This document shows, piece after piece, positions 1 to 13,915 of a stretch of 64,000 nt of DNA. The notes beneath the pieces are model-generated. The model had not been told where the DNA came from. It saw nothing but the letters and a program-made list of their open reading frames with translations, and made no database searches. Source of the DNA: Unio delphinus (taxonomy: Eukaryota; Mollusca; Bivalvia; Unionida; Unionidae); the NCBI GenBank assembly GCA_029339505.1, contig JAQISU010000166.1:1523501-1587500 (forward strand), written 5' to 3'. The translations under genes and the position numbers were made by a program. Every line of letters starts with the position of its first letter. Position 1 is the first letter of the stretch.

Positions 1-538
1 GTGAAACCATAGCAACTTTACGCCCTGTTTATTCATTTCCTTGAAAGCATACGAATTCACTACGTTGTAGAATGGATGATTTCGACAAAAGCACGCTTGC
101 TAATGAAATGGACAGAAAATAAAGTAATAACCTTTCCAAAAAAAGTATTGAAATAAATCTTCTTCGAACTCGACAAAAAGTCTCATTGATTTGACAAAAG
201 AGTGTCTTCATAAAATTTTTAAATTATAATTTAATTTTTTTGTGCAAATTCGCTAGATCAACTAATCTCAGGAAAGAAAATTTTTGGAGAAATAGTGATA
301 TTTGATGTTTGCAATAAATTGTCTCACATGTTTTATGCAAGTAGATATAATTTCTTAAATGTAGATCCTCACAAAATCTGACAACATTAGAGTCATTTAA
401 AACGTCTGATTTAAAGAACTTAGAAGATGTCACTTGTACCATACTATTAATAATTGTTCACTGTTACATCTTGAACTTCCTGATTCCATAAATAGGTATA
501 AAATAGCAGGGGCCTATTAAAGGATTAAAATTTGCATT
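1..538. other. Unique AT-rich non-coding stretch
   Basis: No repeat array, transposon motif or convincing reading frame was seen. The short minus-strand frames here (60-72 codons) show no recognisable motif and are of the size expected by chance. Confidence 0.5.
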
Positions 539-797
539 AACCGAATAAACAATCTGCTTTCACATAACCGAATAGCAATCTTCCTGCATATAACCGAATA
601 GCAATATGCATGCATATAACCGAACAAGAATCTGTATGCATATAACCAAATAGCAATATACATGCATATAACAGAATACGAATCGGCATGCATATATCCG
701 AATAGCAATATGCATGCATATAACCGAATAACAATCTGCATAAATATAACCGAATAACAATCTGTATGCATATAACCGAATAAAAATAATGCATGCC
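539..797. repeat. 26-bp minisatellite, about 10 copies
   Basis: A unit built on CATATAACCGAATAGCAAT followed by a TGCATG-rich tail repeats about every 26 bp, with substitutions between copies. The overlapping minus-strand frames in this interval are by-products of the repeat. Confidence 0.9.
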
Positions 798-1199
798 TTG
801 CATCATAGTAGAAAAAATTTGTGAGAATGCTCAATGAACAAAAAAATATATTCTTTTTAGTTATAAATGTTAATGATATCGCAAGAGCTTCAGTTTAATT
901 TATTCATTCTAAAATCCTATGACTCACAAGGATCTCTTCAGTCAGTGAAGATAAAACAATAAAAATGCTTCTCAATGTTTTGCAAATAATAATATGGATC
1001 ATGAAGTTCACTACACATCAAAGCTATTTGGCTTCACTTTGGTAATTTTCTAATTCTGTTTCTGCAAACTAGTCTTTTGAATCAGTTTCCTTTTGGAACG
1101 AGTTATATATACTTCTATTACATACAGCACTAAAAAAAATAGAAAATCATCGTTTCTAGTAAAAAAAATTAAGAACTTAAAGAAATTTTCGAAACCTGA

Positions 1200-1674
1200 A
1201 AAAAATATCCTGCAGTTCAAAACCTAACCTATAACCCGATGCAGTTTTCCCAAATGTAATGTATGTGGCCTGGGAACTCTTCTTAACTATGTTAAATTAA
1301 AGTCGCTATTAAACGCCTAGGAGCAATTGCGTGGCTCCTTTGTAGTTGCATTGCCATCCAAACCTGCCGGCATCAGTTTGAACACAACCCCCACCATAAG
1401 GTCTAATTAGCCATTCCAGATAATTAAACAAAGTTATAAAGTGTTCAGACTACTAGTAATATTCCAATTGTGTCAGATTGGATTTCGATGGAAGTATCAA
1501 AGCAAATACAATTTAAAATCCTAAACATATGTACATGTCATGAAAATAAATCGACTGGTTTAGGCTACACGTTTCTAGAAATACCTCTCAAATCAAAAGA
1601 ATAATACCAAACACAGAAAGCACATATCCTGATATATTCCAATAGGAATAAATTCCAAGTTTTAATTTACACAA

Positions 1675-1720
<46 letters not shown>

Positions 1721-2300
1721 TACTTTTGGTTGGAATATCCAGAAAATATAGACATTTAGAACCATTTTGCATGATTTCAGTTCAATTCTAATTAAAAGAC
1801 AGTTTCAAATACCAAAGCACGAGTATAAATTGTACCAACTGTCACTAATCGGACCTTTTTAATTTATGATGCAGACAATAAAATAGATTTAAAACCTTGG
1901 CAGCCATCTTGATAAAGCAACAACCAAGGTGATCCCAACTTTATTACACACCCATTTAATATTTCATGATAACCCGGATACAGTATTCAAGATACGTTTG
2001 CTTGGCGAGTGTATTTTTTTTTTCCGCCCCTCCCCCAATGATAATCCGTCGAGTAAAGATTTATCATTAATTAAATGCAACCTTTGGAGATTGTGGTAGG
2101 ATCGACGTCTGGAGACATTCATTGTGTTTTCCGTTACGATTAATCCTAGTAATAGGCAATTACAACGTGACCTTTACCTTAAGGATACTGATGCATGCCC
2201 AGTAGCATCCTTGCTTCGTTTAGAACATGGTAAAGCTCACGTGTTAATTGGCTGTTAATAGGATTTGATGCGATCTAATTTACATGGTACAATTACAAAA
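1200..2300. other. Unique stretch with many homeodomain-like motifs
   Basis: This is unique sequence apart from a (CA)n tract at 1675-1718. It is more complex in composition than its surroundings. Several TAATTA/TAATTAG cores (near 1403, 1421 and 2071), GATTAATCC (near 2138), CTAATT (near 2275) and an E-box CACGTG (near 2239) are visible. It reads as a candidate conserved non-coding element, but such motifs are common in AT-rich DNA and no conservation test was possible. No coding frame was found. Confidence 0.25.
1675..1718. repeat. (CA)n microsatellite
   Basis: An uninterrupted AC dinucleotide run of about 22 units. Confidence 0.97.
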
Positions 2301-2894
2301 GCATCAGTTTACACTTTCGTCGTATTTAAACTAAATGTTTAAACAAACAACATTTTTTATGATTGTAGCTAAATATGGCAATCATTTTAAAACCAGGCCA
2401 TGAGGATATTGTGGGTACTTATGACAACTTAACCCGAGTTATCGAAAAAAACTCTTGAATCCAAATGGCAAAGCAGAGGTTTGCAACGCTTTATTTTTGC
2501 ATGTACCCAGGACGTCAATTTAAACCTTGAAGAAAATTGAACGGACTTTAACTAAAGTTAATTTCATGATTGACCTGGCATTGTATCAGATGTTGAATTC
2601 GTTTTCACGCATGACAAAAACAGATTGGAATTATTTAAGAAGTTTCCCAGACGCCTGAGCGTTGATATATTTAGACGCACAGAATCAGATTTTGTAGATC
2701 CTAACACGTTTTTATTACTCATCATATAAAGGTACAACTATTTAGAAAGTGTAAATGGAAGTTGGTGTAATAATGTTTTTATTTTTTCCCCAAGACGGTG
2801 AAAATAATCCGTTTTAAATGGCTTATGTATGCATGATATAAACTAATTAACATCCAACTGAATAATATTTCATATACATAACATAAGTTCTAAC

Positions 2895-3305
2895 AGTGCA
2901 ATACACAAATATTGTATGTCACATACAGTTACAACATACAATACACAAATCATATACTTCACATATAGTTATAACAGTCCAATCGAATACACAAATCTTA
3001 TTCATAATATATAGTTATAACAGTCCAAATACACAAATCATACACATCGCGTATAGTTATAACAGTCCAATCGAATACACAAATCATACACATCGCGTAT
3101 AGTTATAACAGTCCAATCGAATACACAAATCTTATTCATAATATATAGTTATAACAGTCCAATCAAATACACAAATCATACACATCGCGTATAGTTTTAT
3201 CAGTCCAATCGAATACACAAATCTTATTCATCTTATTTAGTTACTACAGCTAAATCCAATACACAGATCATATACATCACATATAGTTATATCAGTCCAA
3301 TCAAA
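2895..3305. repeat. 46-bp minisatellite, about 9 copies
   Basis: The units contain ATACACAAATCATACACATC followed by a TATAGTTATAACAGTCC segment. Period is about 46 bp with some shorter copies. It ends 60 bp before a long (TA)n tract. Confidence 0.9.
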
Positions 3306-3361
3306 CATACATTTTATTTACATGATATGCGATAATGACAAAACTTTTTGTGTGTTGTATA

Positions 3362-3363
<2 letters not shown>

Positions 3364-3446
<83 letters not shown>
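3364..3446. repeat. (TA)n microsatellite
   Basis: About 41 uninterrupted TA units. The frames encoding alternating Ile-Tyr over it are artefacts. Confidence 0.98.
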
Positions 3447-3447
<1 letters not shown>

Positions 3448-3893
3448 CTGTGGTTGGGTTTGAGGGACTGAGCGAAAATAATTGCGTGACAAATCATACA
3501 CAGTTGTTCAGAACATATGGGCGGCAGAATGTATTTTGCTCTTCGATATTAATATGAAAGCATGAATTTGTTGACATAATTGATTCATGTGAAAGTCAGA
3601 ACGAAAATAATACCATATCATAAATCGGATATATGTCAGCGATAATAATGATTTTGCAATTTCGATGAATACAGAAAAAATGTCTTAATCAACCTTTCGA
3701 TTTAACTACATGGTTTATGCATAGATCGGCTACATGTATACCATTGATTGAATAGTTTAAAAGATGTTGACGTTCCTGCGACACACACTTAATTTACTTA
3801 ATTTTTTGAATTGATGTCCTTATATTGTTATCATACATATCATATCTACTTTGCAATTTTATTCGAATAGTTTGCAAAGACCTTTCTGTGCTT

Positions 3894-3895
<2 letters not shown>

Positions 3896-3984
<89 letters not shown>

Positions 3985-3993
3985 TATATATAT
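3896..3993. repeat. (TA)n microsatellite
   Basis: TA dinucleotide run of nearly 100 bp with one G interruption near its right end. It is the second such tract within 600 bp. Confidence 0.98.
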
Positions 3994-5736
3994 TCTCTTT
4001 ATAATTCACTAACCGGACAGATTTATGTCAACGTAGACGAACATTATAACCAAACACCCAAGAGAAATGCTATGAAATTTGTTAAAATATTATAATTCAC
4101 TCATTTTAAAATAATATAAATTTTAAAATAATATAGGCAATGTACGGAGCACCTCTTCATGCATATTTTATGTTCAGATTTTACAGATTTAAAGAGGGAA
4201 AATATGTGAAATATGTTTTATGGCGTTACGAGCTAATTTGCTAAGAAATCTTTTACCATTTTCAACAAAAGTATTTACGTTTCTTCATGTCGAATTATAT
4301 TTCAAAAATTGTCATTGAATCCTTCGCTTTAGCTGTTCCATCTTTCTTTCTCTTGTTTTTACATAGGTAGAACATGTTTGAAATTGTGTCGGTAAAGATA
4401 AAAGTCTCGACAATGATTGACAACTAAGACAAAAGACAGTAAATTTACTCGAAAACTTAACATATCAACCTACCACGAATTCGTGCTATTTTCGGGCCTC
4501 ACCTATTTGTCTGTGAGAAAGTAGCACCCCTGGAGCGGTATCATTGTTCTGGCACTTTTAATGATATTTAATGAAGTAGTCATTGTTCGAAACCTTTAAA
4601 AAGCCATACACTTTAGAATTCGGTAATTTCTTTCTTACTGACAACGGACCCAGAAAGAAAATAACGGGAATACTATTTTACTGAAATCAATTCTCTGTAT
4701 CTCCTTAGTGCAGATATTGGTTGAAGGTTTATGGATAAGTGTAGTTGTTACTGGGTTTCTTCAACACGGTCTTTGGCATGTTGAAGGATGAAGTGTGGGC
4801 ATAATTAGCAGGTAATAGGAAACACCAGCCAAATTCACGCGAAGAGACGACATGTTCTTGAGAAATCAATCCGTCTATATCTATCTAATTCCTTTATCAT
4901 CCATCCCATTTAGGTAAGGTGCCTTTGTCAATAATCGAAATCGTAGTCAGTTACGCCTATATCTTATTAAAGAGTGAATACCACCCAAAGTTAATCACGG
5001 ATTTCGAATTTTGTTGATCTGCGGATTTGTGTCCGATCTCTGTTGGAACGGTCTTATCGACTGAAGAGCACTCTAGACAGACAACAATCTTATTTCCAGC
5101 TCCTGAAAATGACAACTTACTTTGATTTCTCTTTGATTTACTTTCAGAAATTATACCACACCAGCACTCGTATGAGACTGATGAAATTAAAATGGTGCTT
5201 GAGTGATATGGCTGAAACACAGTGATCTGTCAGAAGTAAGCAGGCGCCACAAGCTTGCCCTCACCGTACAGATGGTCACTGGTCAACGTCAGCGTTGTTC
5301 AAGACTTCAATATTGTGGAGATATGAATACGGCGGTAGTGTTTAATTACATCGTCGTAGTGAACAAAAAGATAAGGAATGAAATGTGTGGGTTTTTTTTA
5401 TAACGAATGTGATAAACCTGTTTTCCTCCACATAAAGCCATTTTGTCCCATACTGTTCTGCTCACTAGCTTAAAACGTTTAGTCGATAAATATTACGCTT
5501 TACGTTTTTGAACATCTATTTCAAAGAAGGTATAAAATTAAAGATATTTTCTAAATAAATGAAAACTGATAATGAGGAGATAAACTTTTCCTTGTGAATA
5601 AAATATGTCAATGAGAGTATTTTTATATAAAGATAAATAAAGTGTACATATATTGATTATATTATTTTGTTGACTAATTCTTTAAATGAAACTTTAAAGC
5701 GGCAATCTACTTAAAATCATATTTCTTGAAAATGTC
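3994..5736. other. Unique non-coding stretch
   Basis: No tandem array or transposon was seen. The part around 4480-4900 is slightly richer in GC and more complex than the average here. Frames at 4957-5225 on both strands carry no recognisable motif and are not called as genes. Confidence 0.4.
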
Positions 5737-5738
5737 TG

Positions 5739-5832
<94 letters not shown>
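5739..5832. repeat. (TCTA)n tetranucleotide microsatellite
   Basis: About 23 uninterrupted copies of the tetranucleotide (GATA on the other strand). Confidence 0.98.
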
Positions 5833-5959
5833 AAAACCTATTTAATTACTTAAATTGATGCGCATGTACGTTGATTCATTCCATCACATCCTCCATTTGC
5901 AAATGATGTCTCATATAGGTAATCAATAATCCAGTACATTAAACTTCATCTTCAACATT

Positions 5960-6175
5960 GATGAAAGCAGAGTATTGATTTTTAATGAGAATACACAATG
6001 GAAAAAGCAGTTTATTAGTTTTAATTCAGGATATACAATGGTTGAAGCTGTGAATTGGTTTTAATCATATTAGACAACAGTGCATTAGATTTTAATCAGA
6101 GTAGGCAATGGTAAAAGCTGCATTAGGTTTTAATCAGAACAGACAAAAGTAAAAGCTGTGTATTAGTTTTTCGCC
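5960..6175. repeat. Diverged ~40-bp tandem repeat
   Basis: TTTTAATCAGAATA-, CAATGGTAAAAGCTG- and TATTAGT-like segments recur about five times with unequal spacing, as in an old degraded minisatellite. Confidence 0.65.
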
Positions 6176-6229
6176 GGACAAAAAACATGCTAGAAGTATT
6201 AAAACAATTTACCATCATGATATGCCTGT

Positions 6230-6320
6230 TTCAAATTTACCATCATTCGGAATTCCTTTGTTTTCTACCAAGACTCGTTTAACAATGTAGCATCATTTTG
6301 AATTCAGTTGTTTTAACATG
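6230..6320. repeat. Left outlier copies of the 51-bp minisatellite
   Basis: Two units related to the array at 6570-6835 (shared elements TTTACCATCATTCGGAATTC and CCTTTGTTTTCTA). They are separated from the main array by about 250 bp of other sequence, as if the array had been split by an insertion. Confidence 0.6.
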
Positions 6321-6365
6321 ACCCTTTACAGATTTTACAGCACGAATGAATAATTTCCAGATAAA

Positions 6366-6490
6366 CAAGATTGTATAGTTCTCTACTTGGCCTCAGGTCA
6401 CAATGAGCATTTTCTAAAAACAACTCATTCTGGAAGGTTCCAGATGTTTGCAATAGAAAATGAACTTAAATGTGGACTAAGTTAAGTCCA
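6366..6490 (+). repeat. Probable dispersed repeat, copy 1
   Basis: The order of blocks ATAGTTCTCTA, GAGCATTTTCTAAA, AACTCATTCTGGAA and AGATGTTTGCAA resembles a stretch near 8710-8810. The two are diverged and the family was not recognised. It lies between the two halves of the 51-bp minisatellite. Confidence 0.35.
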
Positions 6491-6569
6491 AAATACAATT
6501 ACCCAAAGCTTATAAACATTGAGTTAAAAATAATGCAAATTAGTTATATAAAACAGTTTTTAGATGATC

Positions 6570-6835
6570 AGTTTGTCAAATTTAGCATCTTTTGGAATTC
6601 ATTTGTGTTCTAACCTGACCTTTGTCAAATGTAGCACCATTGGCAATTCCTTTGTTTTCTAATGTCGACTGTTTGTCAAATGTAGTATCGTTTCAAATTC
6701 CTTTGTGTTCTAGAATGATCTGTTTGTCAAATGTAGCATCATTAGCAATTCCTTTGTTTTCTAAGATGGACTGTTTGTCAAATGTAGCATCGTTTCGATT
6801 TCCTTTGTGTTCTAAAATGACCTGTCCGTCAAAGT
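6570..6835. repeat. 51-bp minisatellite with alternating unit types
   Basis: About five units with the shared core TTTGTCAAATGTAGCATC, then AATTCCTTTGTGTTCTA. Two variants alternate (a GCAATTCCTTTGTTTTC type and a TTTCAAATTCCTTTGTGTTC type), giving a 102-bp dimeric structure. The 71-codon plus frame follows from the 17-codon period. Confidence 0.85.
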
Positions 6836-6864
6836 AAACATAGTTTGTACTTACGGTCTAAAAA

Positions 6865-7045
6865 ACATCATATGCCATACAGACATGCTCTACAAAATAT
6901 AAGCCATATTGATTTGTATTATAAAACTGTATGCCATACTGACATGCCATACACACTGTATATCACGTCATACTGACATGTCATACAAACTATATATGTA
7001 ATACTGATATGTCCTACAAACTGTATGCCATACATGTATTTCATA
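6865..7045. repeat. Degenerate repeat based on CATACTGACATG
   Basis: TGCCATACTGACATGCC- and ACAAACTGTATG-type segments recur four to five times at roughly 40-bp intervals. Confidence 0.7.
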
Positions 7046-8690
7046 CAACTAGATTAAAAGATTTAATTCTTCTATAAACCCATCAACTTTGAGGCAGATT
7101 CTACGGACAACACAAGAGTTACTGTTAAGCATATTTAAAATTTTAAATGTTTAAATATTTTGCATATAACAGGTGATAAAGACCTCCCCTTTAAAACGTT
7201 TGAAAAATTATTTGTAATGATATGATAATGATACCATCTTTGAAAACAAAATCAAGATAACCCCCTCCTACTGCTGGCTTCAGCGTCATTTTATCAGTTT
7301 GTTCCAGTAGATATCATTTGATTGCTGTCCAGACATTCCACATTGTATTAGTTGTGTTGTGTTCTTGTCTTGTGTGTTTTTGTTGGGTTGTTTTTCTAAA
7401 TCCAAAACATTCCCGCAAAGTCAGCCGTTTGATACATTTAAAAACGTACTTAGAGTTTTAAAATAAAGAGGTTTCATTTTTTCTTTTGATGATTTTGCCA
7501 CTGGTGACGAACAATTTGATGCCCAGCAGAGTCAGACACATATATCCACAGTTTGTATCACGAGAAGTCAATACTTTTAAACTCGTTTAGTTTAGATAAA
7601 AACACTAATACTTCTAAAATGGTCACAATCTCATCATCTTCGTAGCAAAATAAGCTTGCATGCATGGTTATTCATCTTAGAATAATAATATGTTCTGGAA
7701 ACCCGCTTAAAACTCGGAAACTAGACATTATCTGCTTTAAAAGATGCTTGAAAGACTAGAAACATTTGTTCACTCTGAACTAGTTTACCAGGTAAACGTT
7801 GTGTCAAACTTAAATTTTTTATGCAAAAAAACAATTATATCTGAGACTGGGTTCAGCGGTATATAGAAAATGTACCATGTGCTTGACCTCAGGCAAAAGT
7901 ATATTGTTATCTTATTGATATCGCGGCCGTTTTCACGAGTCCATTAAGTTTTTTTAAACTATATATTTGGTCACGTATTTTCAAGTGTGACATTTATTGA
8001 CTTTTGTATGACAAGCCATTACAAATGTGGAATTTACGTATCTTAGGCATTATTAAACTAGACGTAGTAGGTTTAAAACACCGGATGAAAAAAGAAATAT
8101 AAGCTCGTGAAATATGTATGTATAGGGCTTAAGACTATACAAACGCTTTATGTGCTAGGACATATAGGAGTCTAGGCTCTTAACATAAGTAACAAAAAAC
8201 GGTGGAAGACAACAAGCTGTGAAAAAATTTAACAAATAATTTATTTCCTTAGAATACAGAGTGGAATTGAAGACGTTATTACGAATTAAATCCCCAAAAC
8301 ATCCATGAATTACAAACACAAGTCCTAGTACATTTAAAGGCCTGGATACAATTCAGTAAAAGTCCAGAATAAATCAAAATCAATTAAGGCGATGACGTGT
8401 CTGTATAACTCTAATTGTGCTGATGTGCCAACATTATTTTGTTGAATCACAGAAATATTATTCCCGATTTGAATACACTATAAATTGCAGTCAATGTATA
8501 TGTTCAAGAATTGTATCGGAACACATATGAGAACGTACTCACTTGAATTCAATAGTTTGAACACAGAAGATTCTAGCCCAAAACAATTGATCACAACATA
8601 TAATATACAACTTGAAGGTGATAGCTGTTAAAGCGAGAAGGATGATATATACAACTTGAAAGTGCTAGATGTTACCACACGAATGATAAA
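7046..8690. other. Unique non-coding stretch
   Basis: No array and no convincing coding frame. A block at 8236-8262 shares about 20 identical bases with 36406-36425 and may mark an old dispersed element. Confidence 0.4.
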
Positions 8691-8694
8691 ACCC

Positions 8695-9030
8695 TCTCAG
8701 TTCCAATACACATAGTTCTCTAGGTCATAATTAGCATTTTATAAAGAAAAACACATTACCTAATAGAAAAAAAAACTTCTAGAATGATCCTGATGTTTAC
8801 AACAACAAAAAAATAATTACCTGTAAAATTCATTTAGAAAATTCCGAAACCTTGACCCAAATGAACATATTTATTTCTTCTATTAATACTAATATTGATT
8901 TGGAAACCCATACACATAAATAATAATTTAGCTTTGTATTCGTTCTTTACAATGAATACAATTAAAATAATCAATTTGGATCAAGCAGAAATGAACTCAG
9001 TGTTGGAATAGGTCAAGTCCTACATACAGT
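8695..9030 (+). repeat. Probable dispersed repeat, copy 2
   Basis: Diverged relative of 6366-6490: ATAGTTCTCTAGGTCA, TTAGCATTTTATAAA, TTCTAGAATGATCC and GATGTTTACAAC occur in the same order. Element class unknown; limits uncertain. Confidence 0.3.
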
Positions 9031-10714
9031 GCTACATTACAATAGCATACAGTGAAATAAAATTAAAAAAAACCAAAGCAAATTAAATTAAATACACATA
9101 ACAGGGACAACAAATGAATGGTCGCACGAATGCCACAAGCATTCATGGCACCATACTAATTGAACTATGCTACATTTGCAGAATAAGAAGTTATGCAAGA
9201 AAGTTTAGACTCATCCAAGAATTGACTACATTGTCGTCTTTGAAAACAAACTCACGAAACCGAGGAAATCAAAATAGATACCAAAGTTAGAAAAGTGTAT
9301 ATCCACGCCGATGTCAAATTTTTCAAAACATTTATTATGGTTCTATGAGAAACCTTTGTAGTTAATGTGTGTCAGCTACTTCTTACCCGACGATGTACAC
9401 ACCGCTAAATCCCTTTGGAATGAATACAGATTAAAGTTTTTAACACTTTAAATAATGCGAAGACTGAACGAATATTGCTACTTTCGTTCATCTAAAATCT
9501 TCTTAGAATTTAATTTTTAACATACCATACATGTAAAACAAATCTGTCAGTGATTTACGCTGACAAAACATTTATTTAAAACAAAATTAGTTTGTTGAAC
9601 AATCTGCATTTGCTTTCAATATTTATTTATGAAAATATCACAAAAATGCTGCCTCGGATATCTGTTTATCAAATACAGTTCGCCACAAGTATGTAGACAA
9701 TGCAAAGGGCATATAATTACTGTATATCATCTTCTTGGTATACAGAATTACTAATTATCCCGTGACTTAAAGTGATTCTTTATTCATGTTATTTATGTAG
9801 TGTTTAGAGCACGATTCAAGAACATTATCTATATATTTTTTTCGTATTCTTATTTTTTTTTTCGTGTGTACAGTATTCGTGCCATTCTCCCTATAGTGGA
9901 TGCGTTTCCGTCATCCTCCAGCCTCTAAAGACCTGTCAATTTACCTCTTGATGAACGTGGGAAATGTACCCAGACTACGCGCTCGACCTTACACATTCCG
10001 TTGTCAGTAGATCTAATCCGGACTCCCCGTAGAGACGGAATCTTGGTCAGGAATTTAAGTGGCGTATAATATGTGTTTCACATAGTGGCGTACAGTGGAT
10101 TGTTCTAGCTGGTGAACTACAGACATTGCTTCTGGAATCCTGTCCTCTGACAGTATAGAGTGCTGTTGAATGGGTACAAGCGATGAAAAGGTCAATAATT
10201 GTAAATGGAAATATTCTAATTCCGGTTATGATAAATCAAGAGCTAAAACAAGAACAGTGACAACTGCAATAATAATAAAAATAATAATAATGACCGAAGC
10301 TAATTAAATACATGATGATGTATTCAGATTTAATTATAATTAATTCATTAAGTAAAACAGTTGTTAAATTATTGCATATATACTAAACGTTAAATAAAAA
10401 TCACATAATTCGTTTGGAAATAAAACAATAATTAAACGCCAATACTTATTTATATTTCTATCTACTTATTTGCATTCCTGCCTTTTAAGATAGATAGATA
10501 GATAGAAAGATAAATAATAAACAAATAAGAAAAAGAAAAATAAATTAAAAAAATAAATAAAAGTAACCTGCATTTCAAAAGAGCACACTCACATAAAAAG
10601 AAATTTTTTGTATACAATCCAAGAAACATACAATAGCTGTGTTAATGGCTGTGGACGAACGGATAATTCTCTAAGCCAACTACTAATTATTAATCCTATC
10701 CATCACATGAAAGT
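9031..10714. other. Unique stretch, relatively GC-rich between about 9880 and 10190
   Basis: No repeat was recognised. The 9880-10190 segment stands out in base composition and complexity from the AT-rich flanks. No long open frame crosses it on either strand, so an exon cannot be supported; an old transposon fragment or a regulatory element is equally possible. Confidence 0.3.
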
Positions 10715-11345
10715 GTATAGTTTGAAATAGTCAACGTCTGAAATACATATCTTAAACCATGAAACATTGTTTTCGAACCACGACAGATCAACGTCTGAAA
10801 AGACGTATTTTAACATGAAACATAGTTTTCGAACAACGCCAGATCAGCGTATGAAATACATATTTTAACCAAGCAACATAGATTTGAAACGTGCCAGAAC
10901 AACGTCTGAAAATATGTATTTTAACCAATAAACATAGATTCGGACAGCGCCAAGTCAACGTGTGAAAATACATTTTTAAACCATGCAACATAGATTTGGA
11001 ACCACGCCAGATCAACGTCTTAAAATACATATTTTAAACAATCCAACACAGCTTTCGAATCACGCCAGATCAACGTCTTAAAATACATATTTTAAACCAT
11101 CCAATACAGATTTAGAACCAAGGCCAGATCAATGTCTGAAAATACATAGCTTAAACCCTGTAACATAGCTTTCGAACCACGCCAGATCAATGTCTAAAAT
11201 ATATATGTTAATCCATGCGACATAGATTTCGAACCACGTCAGATGAAAAATCTGAAAATACATATCTTTAACCATGCAATATAGCTTTCGAACCACACCA
11301 AATTAGCATCCAAAAATACATATTTTAAACATGAATAATAGATCA
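10715..11345. repeat. ~58-bp minisatellite, about 11 copies
   Basis: The units contain CATGCAACATAGATTTCGAA, CCACGCCAGATCAACGTC and TGAAAATACATATTTTAAAC-like segments, with moderate divergence. The 80-codon minus frame is produced by the repeat. Confidence 0.9.
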
Positions 11346-11374
11346 AAGTCTGAAAAAAATATTGTAAAACATAT

Positions 11375-11815
11375 CTTCTAATTATTCCTAAACCATACCT
11401 ATTGCGCATTCCAAATTATACAAATTTCTTATTTGAAACCATATCTTCTAATGATTCAAAAACCGTTCATATTGCTTATCCCAAACTATACAATTTTTTT
11501 TTTGAAACCATATCTTCTAATGATTTCAAAACCGTTCATATTGATTATTCCAAACTATAAAAATTGCTTATTTGAAACCATATCTTCTGATGATTCCAAA
11601 ATCGTTCATATTGCTTATCCCAAACTATACATATGGCTTATTCGAAACCGTACCTATTTCTTATTTCAAACCATAATTATCGCTTGTTTCAAACATTTCC
11701 AACTGCTTATTCCAAACTATACATATTGATTATTCCAAACGATGCATATTGATTTTTCCAAACGATGCATATTGATTTTTCCAAACTATACATATTGCTT
11801 ATTCCAAACACTGCT
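11375..11815. repeat. ~24-bp repeat organised in ~73-bp higher units
   Basis: TCCAAACTATACATATTGCT-type 24-bp elements recur. In the left half they are joined with AAACCATATCTTCTAATGAT into about 73-bp higher-order units. The 98-codon plus frame is a product of the array. Confidence 0.85.
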
Positions 11816-11869
11816 TCCTCTACTGCCAGTGCAACACACCTGATATACCTGACAAAATATATTATAAGG

Positions 11870-12474
<605 letters not shown>

Positions 12475-12479
12475 GGTTT

Positions 12480-13555
12480 TGTTCTATTCAGTAATAAATG
12501 TACTAAATAAAAATAGGCTCCAGTCAAGACTTTGTACAACAACTCCCTGCACAATAGTAATGTGTCGCATGTAAAAATACGTGTTTATATTAAAATGCAT
12601 TTGTAAATATCCATAATGATTTGAAATTTGTTTCCATATAATCGTAATGGGTAAGAGTCTCCTCAATAAACTTCAGACAAACAGCAAACTTGTAAAACCA
12701 TGTATTTTTACTTTCGTTTTAGGATATTTAAAGTTTTTGTTTAGAATTCACTTTGCAAGCATATTTTGTACACAGTATGGTTCAAAGTCATCTGGAGTTT
12801 TATACTTTTGATCATATTCATCTGAAAGTTTCATAACCTCATTTTTAAAACATGAAGTAATGGTATGGTCAGAAAACGTTTGAGACTTACAGAGTCATGT
12901 TTAAAGTTATAATCAACTGCATTGTGGAATGTTAATAATGCTAATATCATATAAATATCTTGTACCTTGCAATAGGTTATAAAAGTAAATCAGTAGAGAA
13001 AATAAACATTTCATTGATTATCATACCACGGTGTTTGTTATTTGCAAAATTTATTATTCGTTCCCTCTTTTAACGGCATCTTTATTTATAATCCTGATTG
13101 GTTTTCATTTTCAGGTTCCAATTCGTATGGCTAGTCAAAATACGCACACTTGAAGTTTGTATTGTCTACTGTTCCGCACTTTAAATAATAAAACATTTTT
13201 TTTCAGACTTTGATTTTGTGATCTCAGTGCTTGTTTTTATTTCAGATACATATTGGTTCTTTTTTAACTTGATTCAATTTTGGTGATATTTCATGAATTT
13301 ATGGAAAGTTGATATCGAGTGAACATAATTTTTGATTGTGTTATGTAAGATCTAGTGGTTTTCATCATATATATTTCTTATAAAACATACGCATTTATTT
13401 CACACAACTAGCAAGCTTTAGACTTTGTCTTACTGCTTGACAATACTGTTCATGTCAGTCTGATATGAAAATGCGACAATAAGGTGCTGCATTGAAAAGA
13501 TCCTTACAGTGTTTGTCCCCTAAACAATACGGACAAATAATCTTAGAATTTTGAT
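12480..13555. other. Unique AT-rich stretch
   Basis: Nothing recognisable was found on either strand. Confidence 0.4.
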
Positions 13556-13559
13556 ACGG

Positions 13560-13688
13560 TCATGTAAACTCATTTATAAAATTCAAGCCTATCCATATAG
13601 TGCAATGATATGAGATTCTGTTCTCATGTAAACTCATTTATAAAATTTAAGCCAGTCATTATAGTTCAATGATATGAGATTCCGTTCT
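13560..13688 (+). repeat. Two-copy direct repeat of about 62 bp
   Basis: CATGTAAACTCATTTATAAA and the following segment ending AATGATATGAGATTC occur twice head to tail with few differences. Confidence 0.85.
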
Positions 13689-13915
13689 GTCGAAAGACAC
13701 AAGAAACATTAATAAACGCCACCATGTGATCGCCAGTAAACGCTATGATTGACTCTCATTAATTGCTTTAAATGACAACACCTTGGCTCTTCATATTACA
13801 TTGTGCTCAAGACTAAACGAACTGGGACTACATTCGCTATTACTTAAATGTAAATTTGGCTGTTAATTTTGATAACCTGTTGCAAATCCATCTTAAATCG
13901 TCAACGTTTGTGTCA

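Noticed and set aside
9880..10190. GC-richer segment as a coding exon
   Set aside because: All frames are interrupted and no splice-bounded motif could be recognised.
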